From the NCBI RefSeq assembly GCF_042650605.1, contig NZ_JBHSBN010000017.1:1-64000 (forward strand): 64,000 nucleotides of DNA, given 5' to 3'. Both the position numbers and the translations under genes were made by a program. A model generated the notes under the pieces. It saw only the letters and a list, made by a program, of their open reading frames with translations. It searched no databases and was not told the DNA's origin. Of the stretch, positions 18,087 to 25,726 are shown one piece after another; within the stretch, counting starts at the first letter, position 1, and every line of letters begins with the position of its first letter. Origin of the DNA: Micromonospora_J zhanjiangensis. GTDB lineage: Bacteria > Actinomycetota > Actinomycetes > Mycobacteriales > Micromonosporaceae.

Positions 18087-18710
18087 TCAGGCGGGCGGCT
18101 TCCGGCGGCGGAACAGCAGACCCACCGCCCCGGCCGCGATCAGCACCGGCATCCCGGCCGCGACGAGCAGCCAGACTTCGGGCCCGTCGTCCGAATCCGC
18201 CGCGGCGGCCGGGGTGGAGCTCGCCGGCCCGGCCCCGGTGGTGACGCTCGGCGACCCGGCCTCGGCGGCGGTGGTCGGCGCGGCGCCGGTCGTCCTCGGC
18301 GCGGCGGCCGCACCCGGCGCGGCAACGGTGAACGGGTACGACCCCTGCACCGGATGCCCGTCCTTCGACACCACCCGGTACGCCACCGTGTACGTGCCGT
18401 TGGTCAGCGCCCGGTTCAGCCCGATCGTGGCCTTCCCGCCGGTCACCACCGGGGCGCCGGTCGGGACCGGCCGACGGTCACCGTCGGTGATCCGGACGGT
18501 GGTGAAGGCCGGGTCGAGCGACTCCATGAACTCCAGCGTGACGGTGGCCGGCGGGGCGGTCAGCGTGGCGTCCCGGGCCGGGTCGGCCGAGCGGAGCGCG
18601 TTGTGCGCCTCGGCCGGCCCGGCGACCAGCGGCACGACCAGCAGCGCGGCCAGCGCCGCACCGGCCAGCCGGACGAGGGATGGACGGAAGGAACGAAAGG
18701 ACGCAGGCAT
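18087..18710 (-). CDS. copC: CopC-domain periplasmic copper-binding protein
   Basis: A 207-residue protein. After a signal peptide (LVRLAGAALAALLVVPLVAGPAEA) the mature protein begins HNALRSADPARDATL, placing the conserved copper-ligand His at its N-terminus. The CopC fold segments LEFMESLDPAFTTVRI and YRVVSKDGHPVQGSYPFTV (DGHPV with the second metal His) follow, then an Ala/Ser/Thr-rich linker, a C-terminal membrane helix and the basic FRRRKPP end. It delivers copper to the CopD-like protein encoded downstream. Confidence 0.9.
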   Translation of the reverse strand: MPASFRSFRPSLVRLAGAALAALLVVPLVAGPAEAHNALRSADPARDATLTAPPATVTLEFMESLDPAFTTVRITDGDRRPVPTGAPVVTGGKATIGLNRALTNGTYTVAYRVVSKDGHPVQGSYPFTVAAPGAAAAPRTTGAAPTTAAEAGSPSVTTGAGPASSTPAAAADSDDGPEVWLLVAAGMPVLIAAGAVGLLFRRRKPPA

Positions 18711-18860
18711 GAGGTGACGGTTCCGATCGGTACGAGGTTATCCGAGCAATTGTTGCCCCACCCAGCCGCCGGGCGGGCAGCCGGGTGGAACGCTGGTGTG
18801 GACCAGAAAAATAACGTCTGCGTGGTTGGTCGCTCGGTCGTCGCCGGAAGTTCCGGTGAC

Positions 18861-19640
18861 TCAGGCCGCGCGGCGGTCGTCCACCCGCGCGTACGGCTGC
18901 GGGGGCACCAGGCGCGGCCGGACGGGCTGCTCGGGCTCGTCGAACCGGACCCGCCACCGCGACCGGTCGGACCGGGGCCGCCGCGCCGGTGGCCCGTCCG
19001 GGCGCAGGCCCGGCCGGGACAGCAGCACGGTGATCAGGTAGCCGCCGACCAGGAAGCCGTGGCTGACCAGCCGGGACACCGGGACCTGCGCGGCGATCAG
19101 GTCGTTCACCGACAGCAGCACCAGCATCGCCACGAACGCGCTGAGCATCGGCAGCAGCCCGGTCGGCGGGGTGCGACGCAGCGCGACGAAGAGGAACCCG
19201 GCACCCACGGCCACGTTCCACGCCGCGGACTCGTGCCAGAGGTGCTGACCGGTCGCGTGCGCGTGGAGCCCGGTGTCCTGGCCGATCTGGGTCAGGCCGA
19301 GAACCAGTTGCACCGCGCCGAGCAGGCCCAGCGCCGCGCGCAGGGCGGTCACCAGGCGCCGCCGCGCGACCCCGATCGGCCGCCACCGCCACCACGGGCG
19401 CCGAGCCGGCGGTGGCGCCGCGGCCAGGATCGCGTCGGTCAGGTCCGGCAACGCTCCGACCACCTGGGTACGCACCCGCCGGGTGACCGCCGCGGCGGCG
19501 TCCAGCCAGGTCCGGCAGCCGCCGCAGGTGTCCAGATGTGCCTGGGCCGCGTCCCGTTCGGCCGGGCTCTCCTCACCGTCCAACTGGGCGGACAGGATCT
19601 CCCGCCACTGCTCACACCGCATGTACTGGTAGTCGCTCAT
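18861..19640 (-). CDS. zinc-finger anti-sigma factor with multi-helix membrane domain
   Basis: A 259-residue protein with an N-terminal zf-HC2 domain: CEQWREILSAQLDGE and HLDTCGGCRTWL give the His-x3-Cys-x2-Cys ZAS motif near residues 35-42. At least four membrane helices follow, and the C-terminus is basic and Pro-rich. It starts 58 bp after the sigma-factor stop, which makes it that sigma factor's membrane-bound antagonist. The large membrane domain is bigger than in typical RsmA-like anti-sigmas and may sense a membrane or copper-linked signal (inference). Confidence 0.85.
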   Translation of the reverse strand: MSDYQYMRCEQWREILSAQLDGEESPAERDAAQAHLDTCGGCRTWLDAAAAVTRRVRTQVVGALPDLTDAILAAAPPPARRPWWRWRPIGVARRRLVTALRAALGLLGAVQLVLGLTQIGQDTGLHAHATGQHLWHESAAWNVAVGAGFLFVALRRTPPTGLLPMLSAFVAMLVLLSVNDLIAAQVPVSRLVSHGFLVGGYLITVLLSRPGLRPDGPPARRPRSDRSRWRVRFDEPEQPVRPRLVPPQPYARVDDRRAA

Positions 19641-19697
19641 CGCACCGACCTGGTTCCCGAGGTCACCGGATGTGGTCCTGATCGCCCCGCCGGCGGC

Positions 19698-20258
19698 TCA
19701 CCCGGCACGGTCCGACCGGTGCCGGCCCGCTCCGCCGACCGCCACCACGAGATCCTGCCGCGCCCGGGCCACCCGGGACCGGATCGTGCCGACCGGGCAG
19801 CCGCACACCCGGGCCGCCTCCTCGTACGACAGGCCCAGCACCTGGGTGGCGACGAAGGCCTCCCGCCGGTCGGGCGCCAACTGCCGCAGCAGTTGGTCCA
19901 ACACCACCTGCTCGTCGAACCGCCCGCCCGGCGCGGCGGGGTGCTGGTCGTCCTCCAGCGGACCGGTCCGGGGCCGGGACCGGGCGGCGCGCAACTGGTC
20001 GGCGGCGACCCGACGGGCGATGCCGAGCAGCCAGGTCCGGGCCGACGAACGCCCGGCGAACCGGGGCAGACCGCGCAACGCGCGCAGGTACGTCTCCTGG
20101 ACCAGATCGTCGATGTCCGGCCCGCCGAGCAGGTGGCGCAGGAACCGCCAGGTGTCCTGCTGGGTGGCCCGGACGAAGGCGGTGGTGGCCGTCGCGTCGC
20201 CCCGGCCGGCGGCCAGCGCCCACGCGGTGACCTGCTCGTCGTCCTCGGCTGACGGCAC
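19698..20258 (-). CDS. ECF RNA polymerase sigma factor
   Basis: A 186-residue ECF sigma factor starting at GTG 20258 behind GGGAGGTCCTG. Region 2 is FLRHLLGGPDIDDLVQETYLRALRGLPRF and region 4 is RREAFVATQVLGLSYEEAARVCGCPVGTIRSRVARAR. It resembles the SigC group of actinobacteria. It heads the cluster sigma, anti-sigma, CopC, CopD/CtaG, all on the minus strand, which suggests it controls copper supply; SigC of mycobacteria has been linked to copper acquisition. A GGTGACCCGTATACGG stretch upstream (about 20321-20336) could belong to its promoter, but this is weak. Confidence 0.88.
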   Translation of the reverse strand: MPSAEDDEQVTAWALAAGRGDATATTAFVRATQQDTWRFLRHLLGGPDIDDLVQETYLRALRGLPRFAGRSSARTWLLGIARRVAADQLRAARSRPRTGPLEDDQHPAAPGGRFDEQVVLDQLLRQLAPDRREAFVATQVLGLSYEEAARVCGCPVGTIRSRVARARQDLVVAVGGAGRHRSDRAG

Positions 20259-20410
20259 CAGGACCTCCCGATCGCCTCGTCTGTCGTCCGGTGGCCTCGG
20301 ACCGCCCGGCCGGATTCGTCACCGTATACGGGTCACCGACCCGAGGAGTTCAACGCGCCGGGCCCGGGGTCGGTCGCGGCGGGCCGGTCGGGCAGTGCCA
20401 GGCTGGTGCC

Positions 20411-21130
20411 GTGCATGGATTCTCCGCCGAACCGCCCGCCGACGAGGTCCTGGACAACCCGGCCCGGACGGCGTTGAGCGGCCCGCACCACCACTTCGCC
20501 GAGACCGCCGGCCGGGCGTCGCGCTACCAGCCGGACGTCGCGCCGTTCGCCGCCGTGGCCGACCCGGACCGGCCCGCCTGGGCCGACCTCGCCGCGCTGC
20601 TCGGCCCGGGCGGCACGGCCGTCCTGATCGGCACCCCACCGCCCCCGCCCGGCTGGACGACCGTGGGCCGCATCGACGGGGTGCAGATGGTCGACGTCGC
20701 GATGGACGCCGGCGCCGATCCCGAGGCGGTGCCGTTGACCGCCGCCGACGTGCCGGAGATGCTCGACCTGGTCGAGCGCACCAAGCCCGGGCCGTTCCGG
20801 CCCCGTACCGTCGAACTCGGCGGCTACCTCGGCATCCGCCGCGGTGGTGCGCTGGTCGCGATGGCCGGCGAACGGCTCCGCCCGCCCGGCTGGGCGGAGA
20901 TCAGTGCCGTCTGCACCGCCCCCGAGGCGCGCGGGCAGGGCCTGGCCGGTCGGCTGGTCCGGGCCGTCGCGGCCGGCATCCGGGCCCGCGGCGAGCGCCC
21001 GTGCCTGCATGCCGCCGCCGACAACACCAACGCCCTCCGGCTGTACGAGGCGCTCGGCTTCAAGCTGCGCCGCCGGACCGACTTCCGGCTGGTCCGGTTC
21101 GACGAGCCGCCGCCGCCACCGGAGTGTTGA
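20411..21130 (+). CDS. GNAT-family N-acetyltransferase
   Basis: A 239-residue protein. GTG 20411 (VHGFSAEPPADEVLDNPARTALSG) is preferred because family similarity begins there. The C-terminal half has the FR47/GNAT core: ISAVCTAPEARGQGLAGRLVRAV with the acetyl-CoA loop ARGQGLAG near 172-179, then LHAAADNTNALRLYEALGF. The N-terminal half is the extra domain seen in actinobacterial FR47-like proteins. It acetylates an unknown amine. It faces away from the sigma operon and ends 130 bp before the insertion sequence. Confidence 0.85.
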   Translation: MHGFSAEPPADEVLDNPARTALSGPHHHFAETAGRASRYQPDVAPFAAVADPDRPAWADLAALLGPGGTAVLIGTPPPPPGWTTVGRIDGVQMVDVAMDAGADPEAVPLTAADVPEMLDLVERTKPGPFRPRTVELGGYLGIRRGGALVAMAGERLRPPGWAEISAVCTAPEARGQGLAGRLVRAVAAGIRARGERPCLHAAADNTNALRLYEALGFKLRRRTDFRLVRFDEPPPPPEC

Positions 21131-21308
21131 GCCGCCGGGGCGTCGTGCCGTACGAGCCCCGGCACGCCGGGTCGACGGGGAGCCGCGCCGGTGTCCGGTG
21201 CGGCGCGGTTGACCCGGCGACGATCTGCGGCCAGGGTGATCAAGATGCGTAGCGTGCAGGCCCTCGGCTTCAGCCGTGGGATAGCGCATCCGAGCAGTAG
21301 ATAGCTTG

Positions 21309-21725
21309 ATGCTTTATAGTGTCAGCGTGCCGGTTGCCCTGCGGTCGAACAGCAATGTGGTGTTCCAGTGCGCGTACCACGTGGTGTGGTGTCCGAAGTA
21401 TCGGCGCAGGGTTCTCGATGGCGGTGTCGAGGACCGGCTCAAGCAGCTCGTCCGCGAAGTGGTCGAGGAGAAAGGAGCGTGGCTGGTGGCTCTGGAGGTC
21501 ATGCCCGACCACGTTCACCTGCTGGTGGAGGTTGATCCCCAGTACGGTGTGCACCGGTTGGTCAAGGCCGTCAAGGGCCGCACGTCTCGGATTCTGCGTG
21601 AGGAGTTCCCGACGCTCAAGTCCCGTCTGCCTACGCTGTGGACCAATTCGTACTTCGTTGCTACGACGGGTGGTTCTCCGGTGGCTGCTGTGGAGAGGTA
21701 CGTCGAGCAGCAGAAGCAGCGGTAG
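21309..21725 (+). CDS. tnpA: TnpA, Y1 HUH transposase of IS200/IS605
   Basis: A 138-residue single-strand DNA transposase. The fold starts with SNVVFQCAYHVVWCPKYRR, the metal-binding HUH motif is in MPDHVHLLVEV, and the catalytic tyrosine is in AVERYVEQQKQR at the C-terminus. NSYFVATTGG is the typical preceding element. Full family length. It works as a dimer that cuts at the hairpin-marked ends. Start ATG 21309; a TTG immediately before it is also in frame. Confidence 0.92.
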   Translation: MLYSVSVPVALRSNSNVVFQCAYHVVWCPKYRRRVLDGGVEDRLKQLVREVVEEKGAWLVALEVMPDHVHLLVEVDPQYGVHRLVKAVKGRTSRILREEFPTLKSRLPTLWTNSYFVATTGGSPVAAVERYVEQQKQR

Positions 21726-22943
21726 ATGCTGACCGGTCGCCGTTACCTGCTTGCCTTCACTCCTGATCAGGCTGCCTATGCCGGTCGGGTTGGCGCGGCG
21801 TGTCGGTCGGTGTGGAACACCGCTTTGGAGCAGCGTCGTGAGTATCGGCGCCGGGGCGGGTTCATTTCCTATGTCGAGCAGGCTCGGCAGGTGGCCGAGG
21901 CGAAGAAGGATCCCGACTGCGGGTGGCTGGCGGAGGCGCCGTCGCACACCTTGCAGCAGACTCTGCGGGATCTGGATCGGGCGTGCCGGGAGCACGGCAC
22001 GTGGCGGGTGCGGTGGCGGTCTCGGGCGCGGACCGCTTCGTCGTTTCGGTTCCCGGACCGCAACCACATCGCGGTACGGCGGCTCAATCGCCGGTGGGGT
22101 GAGGTGCGGTTGCCGAAGTTCGGGCCGGTGCGGTTTCGCTGGACCCGTCCACTGGGCGGGACGATTCGCAATGCCACCGTCTTGCGTGACGGCGGACGTT
22201 GGTACATCTCGTTCTGCGTCGAGGACGGCGTGACCGAGGCTGTCCCGAACGGGAAACCGCCGGTCGGCGTGGACCGGGGCGTCGCGGTCGCGGTCGCCAC
22301 CTCCGACGGCGACATGATGGACCGGGATTTCGTCACCCCGGGCGAGGCGAAGCGGGTCAAGCGGTTGCAGCAGCGCCTGGCTCGGTCGTTGCGGACCCAT
22401 GGCCGTAACCGGCGGTCCGGACGTCGGGACGCGACCCGTGCTCAGCTCGGCCGGCTCAACGCCCGCGTCCGGGCGCGGCGGGCCGACTTCGCCGCGCAGA
22501 GCGCCGTACGGCTGGTGCGCGGACACGGTCTGGTCGCCGTGGAGAACCTGCGGGTGCGGAACATGACGGCCAGCGCGAGGGGCACCGTCGAGCGGCCCGG
22601 CCGGAACGTGCGGCAGAAGGCCGGCCTCAACCGGGCAATCCTGGCCAAGGGGTGGGGCGGGTTCCTGCTCAAGTTGGAACATGCGGCGCGGTATCACGGC
22701 GCGACCGTGGTCAAGGTCAACCCCGCGTTCACGTCGCAGACCTGCAACGCCTGCAAGCATGTCGCCCGGGAGTCCCGCGAGAGCCAAGCGGTCTTCCGGT
22801 GCACAGCATGCGGGCATCAGGACAACGCCGACGTGAACGCCGCGAAGAACATTCTGGCCGCCGGACTGGCGGTCACCGGGCGTGGAGACCTCGCCAATGG
22901 GCGGTCTGCGAAGCGCCAACCACCCAAACGGCTGGCGGCGTGA
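21726..22943 (+). CDS. tnpB: TnpB, RNA-guided nuclease of IS605 family (Cas12 ancestor)
   Basis: A 405-residue protein starting directly after the tnpA stop. The helical N-terminal region (AYAGRVGAACRSVWNTALEQRREY) is followed by a split RuvC nuclease: GVDRGVAVAVAT near 180 (first Asp), LVAVENLRVRNM near 275 (Glu), and NADVNAAKNIL near 365 (last Asp). A four-cysteine zinc finger (CNACKHV, CTACGHQ) lies between the last two. All three catalytic acids are present, so the nuclease is predicted active. TnpB uses an RNA from the element's right end to cut empty donor sites. Confidence 0.93.
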   Translation: MLTGRRYLLAFTPDQAAYAGRVGAACRSVWNTALEQRREYRRRGGFISYVEQARQVAEAKKDPDCGWLAEAPSHTLQQTLRDLDRACREHGTWRVRWRSRARTASSFRFPDRNHIAVRRLNRRWGEVRLPKFGPVRFRWTRPLGGTIRNATVLRDGGRWYISFCVEDGVTEAVPNGKPPVGVDRGVAVAVATSDGDMMDRDFVTPGEAKRVKRLQQRLARSLRTHGRNRRSGRRDATRAQLGRLNARVRARRADFAAQSAVRLVRGHGLVAVENLRVRNMTASARGTVERPGRNVRQKAGLNRAILAKGWGGFLLKLEHAARYHGATVVKVNPAFTSQTCNACKHVARESRESQAVFRCTACGHQDNADVNAAKNILAAGLAVTGRGDLANGRSAKRQPPKRLAA

Positions 22944-22984
22944 ACACGCCCCAGCCACGGGAATCCCCCGGCTCCAGCCGTGGG
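22840..22984 (+). ncRNA. candidate right-end guide RNA (omega RNA) scaffold of the IS element
   Basis: In characterised IS605 elements the TnpB guide RNA spans the 3' end of tnpB and the right end, and its roughly 20-nt guide is the host sequence just past the element. By analogy the scaffold here would end with the hairpin at 22965-22984 and the guide would start near 22985, over the ribosome site of the next gene. The hairpin is visible; the RNA itself and its 5' end are inferred. Confidence 0.35.
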
Positions 22985-22998
22985 AAGGAGGTCAACCG

Positions 22999-23955
22999 AT
23001 GAGCGCCGACCAGACCCGGGACGGGGTGTCGCTGACCAACCTCGACCAGCCGCTGTTCGAGGGCGCCGGGGCCACCAAGCGGGACCTGGTCGACTACCTC
23101 GACGCGGTCCGCGACCGGTTGCTGCCGCAACTGCGCGACCGGCCGCTGTCGGTGATCCGGGTGCTGCGCGGCCAGCCGCCGTTCATGCAGAAGAACCTGC
23201 CCGGGTACACGCCGGACTGGGTCCGGCGCACCCGGGTCTGGGCCGAGGCGTCACACCGGGAGATCTCCTACGCCCTCTGCGACGACCGCCGGACGCTGCT
23301 CTGGTTCGCCAACCAACGGGCGGTGGAGTACCACCCGACGTTGAGTGTGGCCGACCGGCCGCACCACCCGACCCACCTGGTGCTCGACCTCGACCCGCCG
23401 GAGGGCGCCGCGTTCGACGCGGTGGTCCGGGTGGCCGCCCTGGTCCGGCGGGCACTCGACGACGCCGGGCTGGCCGGCGCGGTGAAGACCTCCGGTGCCA
23501 AGGGAGTGCACGTCTTCGTACCGGTGGACGAGTCGGCGTCCGTCGAGGACCTGGCCGCGGCCACCCGGGCGCTCGCCGCGCGGGCCGAACGCCTCGACCC
23601 GTCGATCGCCACCACCGCCTTCATCCGTTCCGACCGGGGTGACCGGGTGTTCGTCGACTCGACCCGGGCCGGCGGGGCGACCGTGGTCGCCGCCTACAGC
23701 CCGCGACTGCGACCCGGCGTCCCGGTGTCCTTTCCGGTCGGGTGGGACGACCTGGACCGGGTGACGCCGGCCGACTTCACCCTGCGTACGGTGCCGGACC
23801 TGGTCGCCGACCGGGACCCCTGGGCCGAGTCGGCACCGGCCCCGCAGACCGTGCCGGCCGACCTGATCGCCGAGGGGCACACCATCCCGGTCGCCCGGGT
23901 GCAGGCCATGCACGAGGGCAAACGCCGCGCCCGGGCCCGCCGCGCCGAAGGGTGA
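22999..23955 (+). CDS. LigD-type DNA polymerase/primase domain protein (NHEJ)
   Basis: A 318-residue stand-alone polymerase domain (PolDom, archaeo-eukaryotic primase fold). Key motifs are FMQKNLP near 55, LVLDLDPPEG near 127-136 with the two metal Asp residues, and KTSGAKGVHVFVPV near 159-172. FIRSDRGDRVFVDSTRA and VSFPVGWDDLDRVTP complete the fold. No ligase or 3'-phosphoesterase domain is fused, as is common in actinobacteria, where Ku and ligase are separate genes. It fills ends with ribonucleotides during non-homologous end joining. AAGGAGG (22985-22991) is a perfect ribosome site and directly touches the insertion-sequence end. Confidence 0.9.
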   Translation: MSADQTRDGVSLTNLDQPLFEGAGATKRDLVDYLDAVRDRLLPQLRDRPLSVIRVLRGQPPFMQKNLPGYTPDWVRRTRVWAEASHREISYALCDDRRTLLWFANQRAVEYHPTLSVADRPHHPTHLVLDLDPPEGAAFDAVVRVAALVRRALDDAGLAGAVKTSGAKGVHVFVPVDESASVEDLAAATRALAARAERLDPSIATTAFIRSDRGDRVFVDSTRAGGATVVAAYSPRLRPGVPVSFPVGWDDLDRVTPADFTLRTVPDLVADRDPWAESAPAPQTVPADLIAEGHTIPVARVQAMHEGKRRARARRAEG

Positions 23956-23967
23956 CCACCGGCCCCA

Positions 23968-23996
23968 CCTTGCCTCTCCGTCATGCGCTAACTACC
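23968..23996 (+). promoter_or_regulatory. candidate sigma-70-type promoter for the SulP gene
   Basis: TTGCCT (23968-23973), a 17-nt spacer and TACCAT (23991-23996) lie 118 bp upstream of the transporter start. A perfect 14-bp palindrome TGGCAGCGCTGCCA at 24021-24034 sits just downstream and could be an operator or a 5' leader hairpin. The segment 23956-24113 holds no gene. Confidence 0.42.
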
Positions 23997-24113
23997 ATCG
24001 GTGACTGACCGAGGCGGGGCTGGCAGCGCTGCCATCACGCACACAACCGCGCTGAACAGCGAATTCAGCTCACAGGGCGGCTCACGTCATCCGGCAGGCG
24101 AGCGAGGCGGCCG

Positions 24114-25643
24114 ATGACCGTGGGTAGTCCATCGTGGAGGGATCGCGTGCGAGCCGACGACGAGCGCCGGTCGTACCGGTGGGTGATTCTCGACGACCTG
24201 CGGGCGTCGCTGGTGGTGTTCCTGGTGGCGTTGCCGCTGTGCGTGGGTATCGCGGTGGCCTCCGGGGTCCCGGCCGAGCTGGGCATCGTCACCGGGATCG
24301 TGGGCGGCATCGTGGCCGGTGCCATGCCCGGCAGCAGCATGCAGGTCAGCGGGCCGGCCGCCGGCCTCACCGTGCTGGTGGCCGAGGCGGTGCACGCGTA
24401 CGGCCTCGCCGCGCTCGGGGTGATCACCCTCGGCGTCGGGGTGGTGCAGATCGTGCTGGGCCTGCTGCGCCTCGGCCGGTGGTTCCGGGCCATCTCGCCG
24501 TCCGTGGTCCGCGGCATGCTCGCCGGCATCGGCCTGGTGCTCGTTCTCGGTCAGCTCTACCCGCTGCTCGGTGCGACGGCGCCGGCCAGTACGCCGGGCA
24601 AGGTCGGCGGGCTGCCCGGCGCCCTCGCGGCGGTCGCCTCGACGCCGAGCGCCGCGACGTCGGCCGCGGTGGGCGTGGCCACCCTCGCCCTGCTGGTCTG
24701 CTGGGAGTGGACCCTGCCGCGGCTGCGTACGGTGCCCGGTCCGCTGGTCGCGGTGGCGCTCGCCGCGGTGGCGGCCTGGACGTTCCGGCTGCCGGTCGCC
24801 ACGGTCGAGGTGGGCGCGCTGTTCGACGCCCTGATCATCCCCGACCGGGCGGCCCTGGTCCGGTTGGCGGACGTGGCACTGCTCGGCACGACGCTCACCA
24901 TCGCCGTCATCGCCACCGCCGAGAGCCTGTTCAGTGCCGCCGCGGTGGACCGGATGCACGACGGTCCGGGCACCCGTTACAACGCCGAACTGGTCGCGCA
25001 GGGCGCCGGCAACCTGTCCGCCGGTGCGCTGGGCGCGCCGCCGATGACGGCGGTCATCGTGCGCAGTTCGGCCAACGTACGGGCGGGCGGGCGTACCCGG
25101 CTCTCGCCGGTGCTGCACGGCGTCTGGCTGCTGGTGTTCGCGGCGTCGCTGCCCGACCTGCTCGGCGTCATCCCGATCCCGGCCCTCGCGGCGCTGCTGG
25201 TGCACGCCGGGTGGAAGCTGCTCGACCCGGCCGGGCTGGTCCGGGCGCTGCGGGCGGACCGGGCCGAGGGGGCGATCGCGCTGGTCACCGCCGTGCTGAT
25301 CGGCGCGCTGGACCTGCTCACCGGGGTGCTCGCCGGCTTCGCGCTGGCGGTGGTCCGGACCGCCTGGTGGCTGTCCCACGTGGAGGTGCACTGGACCCGG
25401 ACGGACGACGACGACATCCTCGTCCGGATCACCGGCAACGCCACCTTCCTGCGGCTGCCGCAGGTGTTGGCGAAGCTGGACCGGGTGCCGCCGGGTGCCC
25501 GGCTGCGGATGGACCTGTCCGGCCTGCGTCACCTCGACGAGGCGGCCCGCGGCGCGCTGGACGCCTGGGCGGCCGACCGGCGCCGCACCCACGGTGCGGT
25601 GCTCACCCTGGCTCCGCCCGCGCCGGACCCCGCGCCGGCCTGA
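24114..25643 (+). CDS. SulP-family anion permease with STAS domain
   Basis: A 509-residue membrane transporter. After a short cytoplasmic lead the first helices read LVVFLVALPLCVGIAVASGVP and IVTGIVGGIVAGAMPGSSMQVSGPAAGLTVLV, the SLC26/SulP signature. TAESLFSAAAVDRM and GAGNLSAGALGAPPMTAVIVRSSANVRAG are conserved transport-domain segments. The C-terminus (about 420-500) is a shortened STAS domain (LRMDLSGLRHLDEAARGAL). Likely substrates are sulfate, bicarbonate or dicarboxylates; none can be chosen from context. No carbonic anhydrase is fused, unlike many actinobacterial members. Confidence 0.9.
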   Translation: MTVGSPSWRDRVRADDERRSYRWVILDDLRASLVVFLVALPLCVGIAVASGVPAELGIVTGIVGGIVAGAMPGSSMQVSGPAAGLTVLVAEAVHAYGLAALGVITLGVGVVQIVLGLLRLGRWFRAISPSVVRGMLAGIGLVLVLGQLYPLLGATAPASTPGKVGGLPGALAAVASTPSAATSAAVGVATLALLVCWEWTLPRLRTVPGPLVAVALAAVAAWTFRLPVATVEVGALFDALIIPDRAALVRLADVALLGTTLTIAVIATAESLFSAAAVDRMHDGPGTRYNAELVAQGAGNLSAGALGAPPMTAVIVRSSANVRAGGRTRLSPVLHGVWLLVFAASLPDLLGVIPIPALAALLVHAGWKLLDPAGLVRALRADRAEGAIALVTAVLIGALDLLTGVLAGFALAVVRTAWWLSHVEVHWTRTDDDDILVRITGNATFLRLPQVLAKLDRVPPGARLRMDLSGLRHLDEAARGALDAWAADRRRTHGAVLTLAPPAPDPAPA

Positions 25644-25666
25644 CCGGTGGTCTCCCTCCTCGACGG

Positions 25667-25715
25667 TTGACAACGTCGGTAGGTCATTCTCATACTGAGT
25701 CATACTCAAATTGAG
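25667..25715 (+). promoter_or_regulatory. promoter and putative operator of the NUDIX/J/VWA/AdSS operon
   Basis: A consensus TTGACA (25667-25672) is followed 18 nt later by CATACT (25691-25696). The motif CATACT recurs exactly 10 bp on (25701-25706), and CTCAAATTGAG (25705-25715) is a perfect 11-bp palindrome that runs up to the GAGGAGGA ribosome site. Spacing of repeats by one helix turn over the -10 region and leader is a good place for autoregulation by the NrtR-like first gene product (inference). Confidence 0.6.
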
Positions 25716-25726
25716 GAGGACTGGGG

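Larger units (their letters stand above)
21261..22984 (+). mobile_element. complete IS200/IS605-family insertion sequence
   Basis: Two adjacent transposition genes (TnpA then TnpB, stop TAG directly followed by ATG) lie between matching subterminal hairpins: CCC-T-CGGC-TTCA-GCCG-T-GGG at 21261-21280 and CCC-C-CGGC-TCCA-GCCG-T-GGG at 22965-22984. They have the same orientation and differ at only two of 20 positions. There are no terminal inverted repeats, as expected for this family. Both reading frames are intact with all catalytic residues, so the element may still move. The exact cleavage sites beyond the hairpins cannot be fixed without an empty site. Confidence 0.85.

Noticed and set aside
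15600..20252. A 1550-codon open frame on the plus strand across the PBP, CopD, CopC and sigma genes
   Set aside because: It is antisense to five well-supported genes and its translation is low-complexity (Gly, Arg, Gln, Pro-rich). Stop codons are rare by chance in DNA this GC-rich.
24087..25709. A 540-codon minus-strand frame opposite the SulP gene
   Set aside because: Antisense shadow; the plus-strand protein has a complete transporter and STAS domain.
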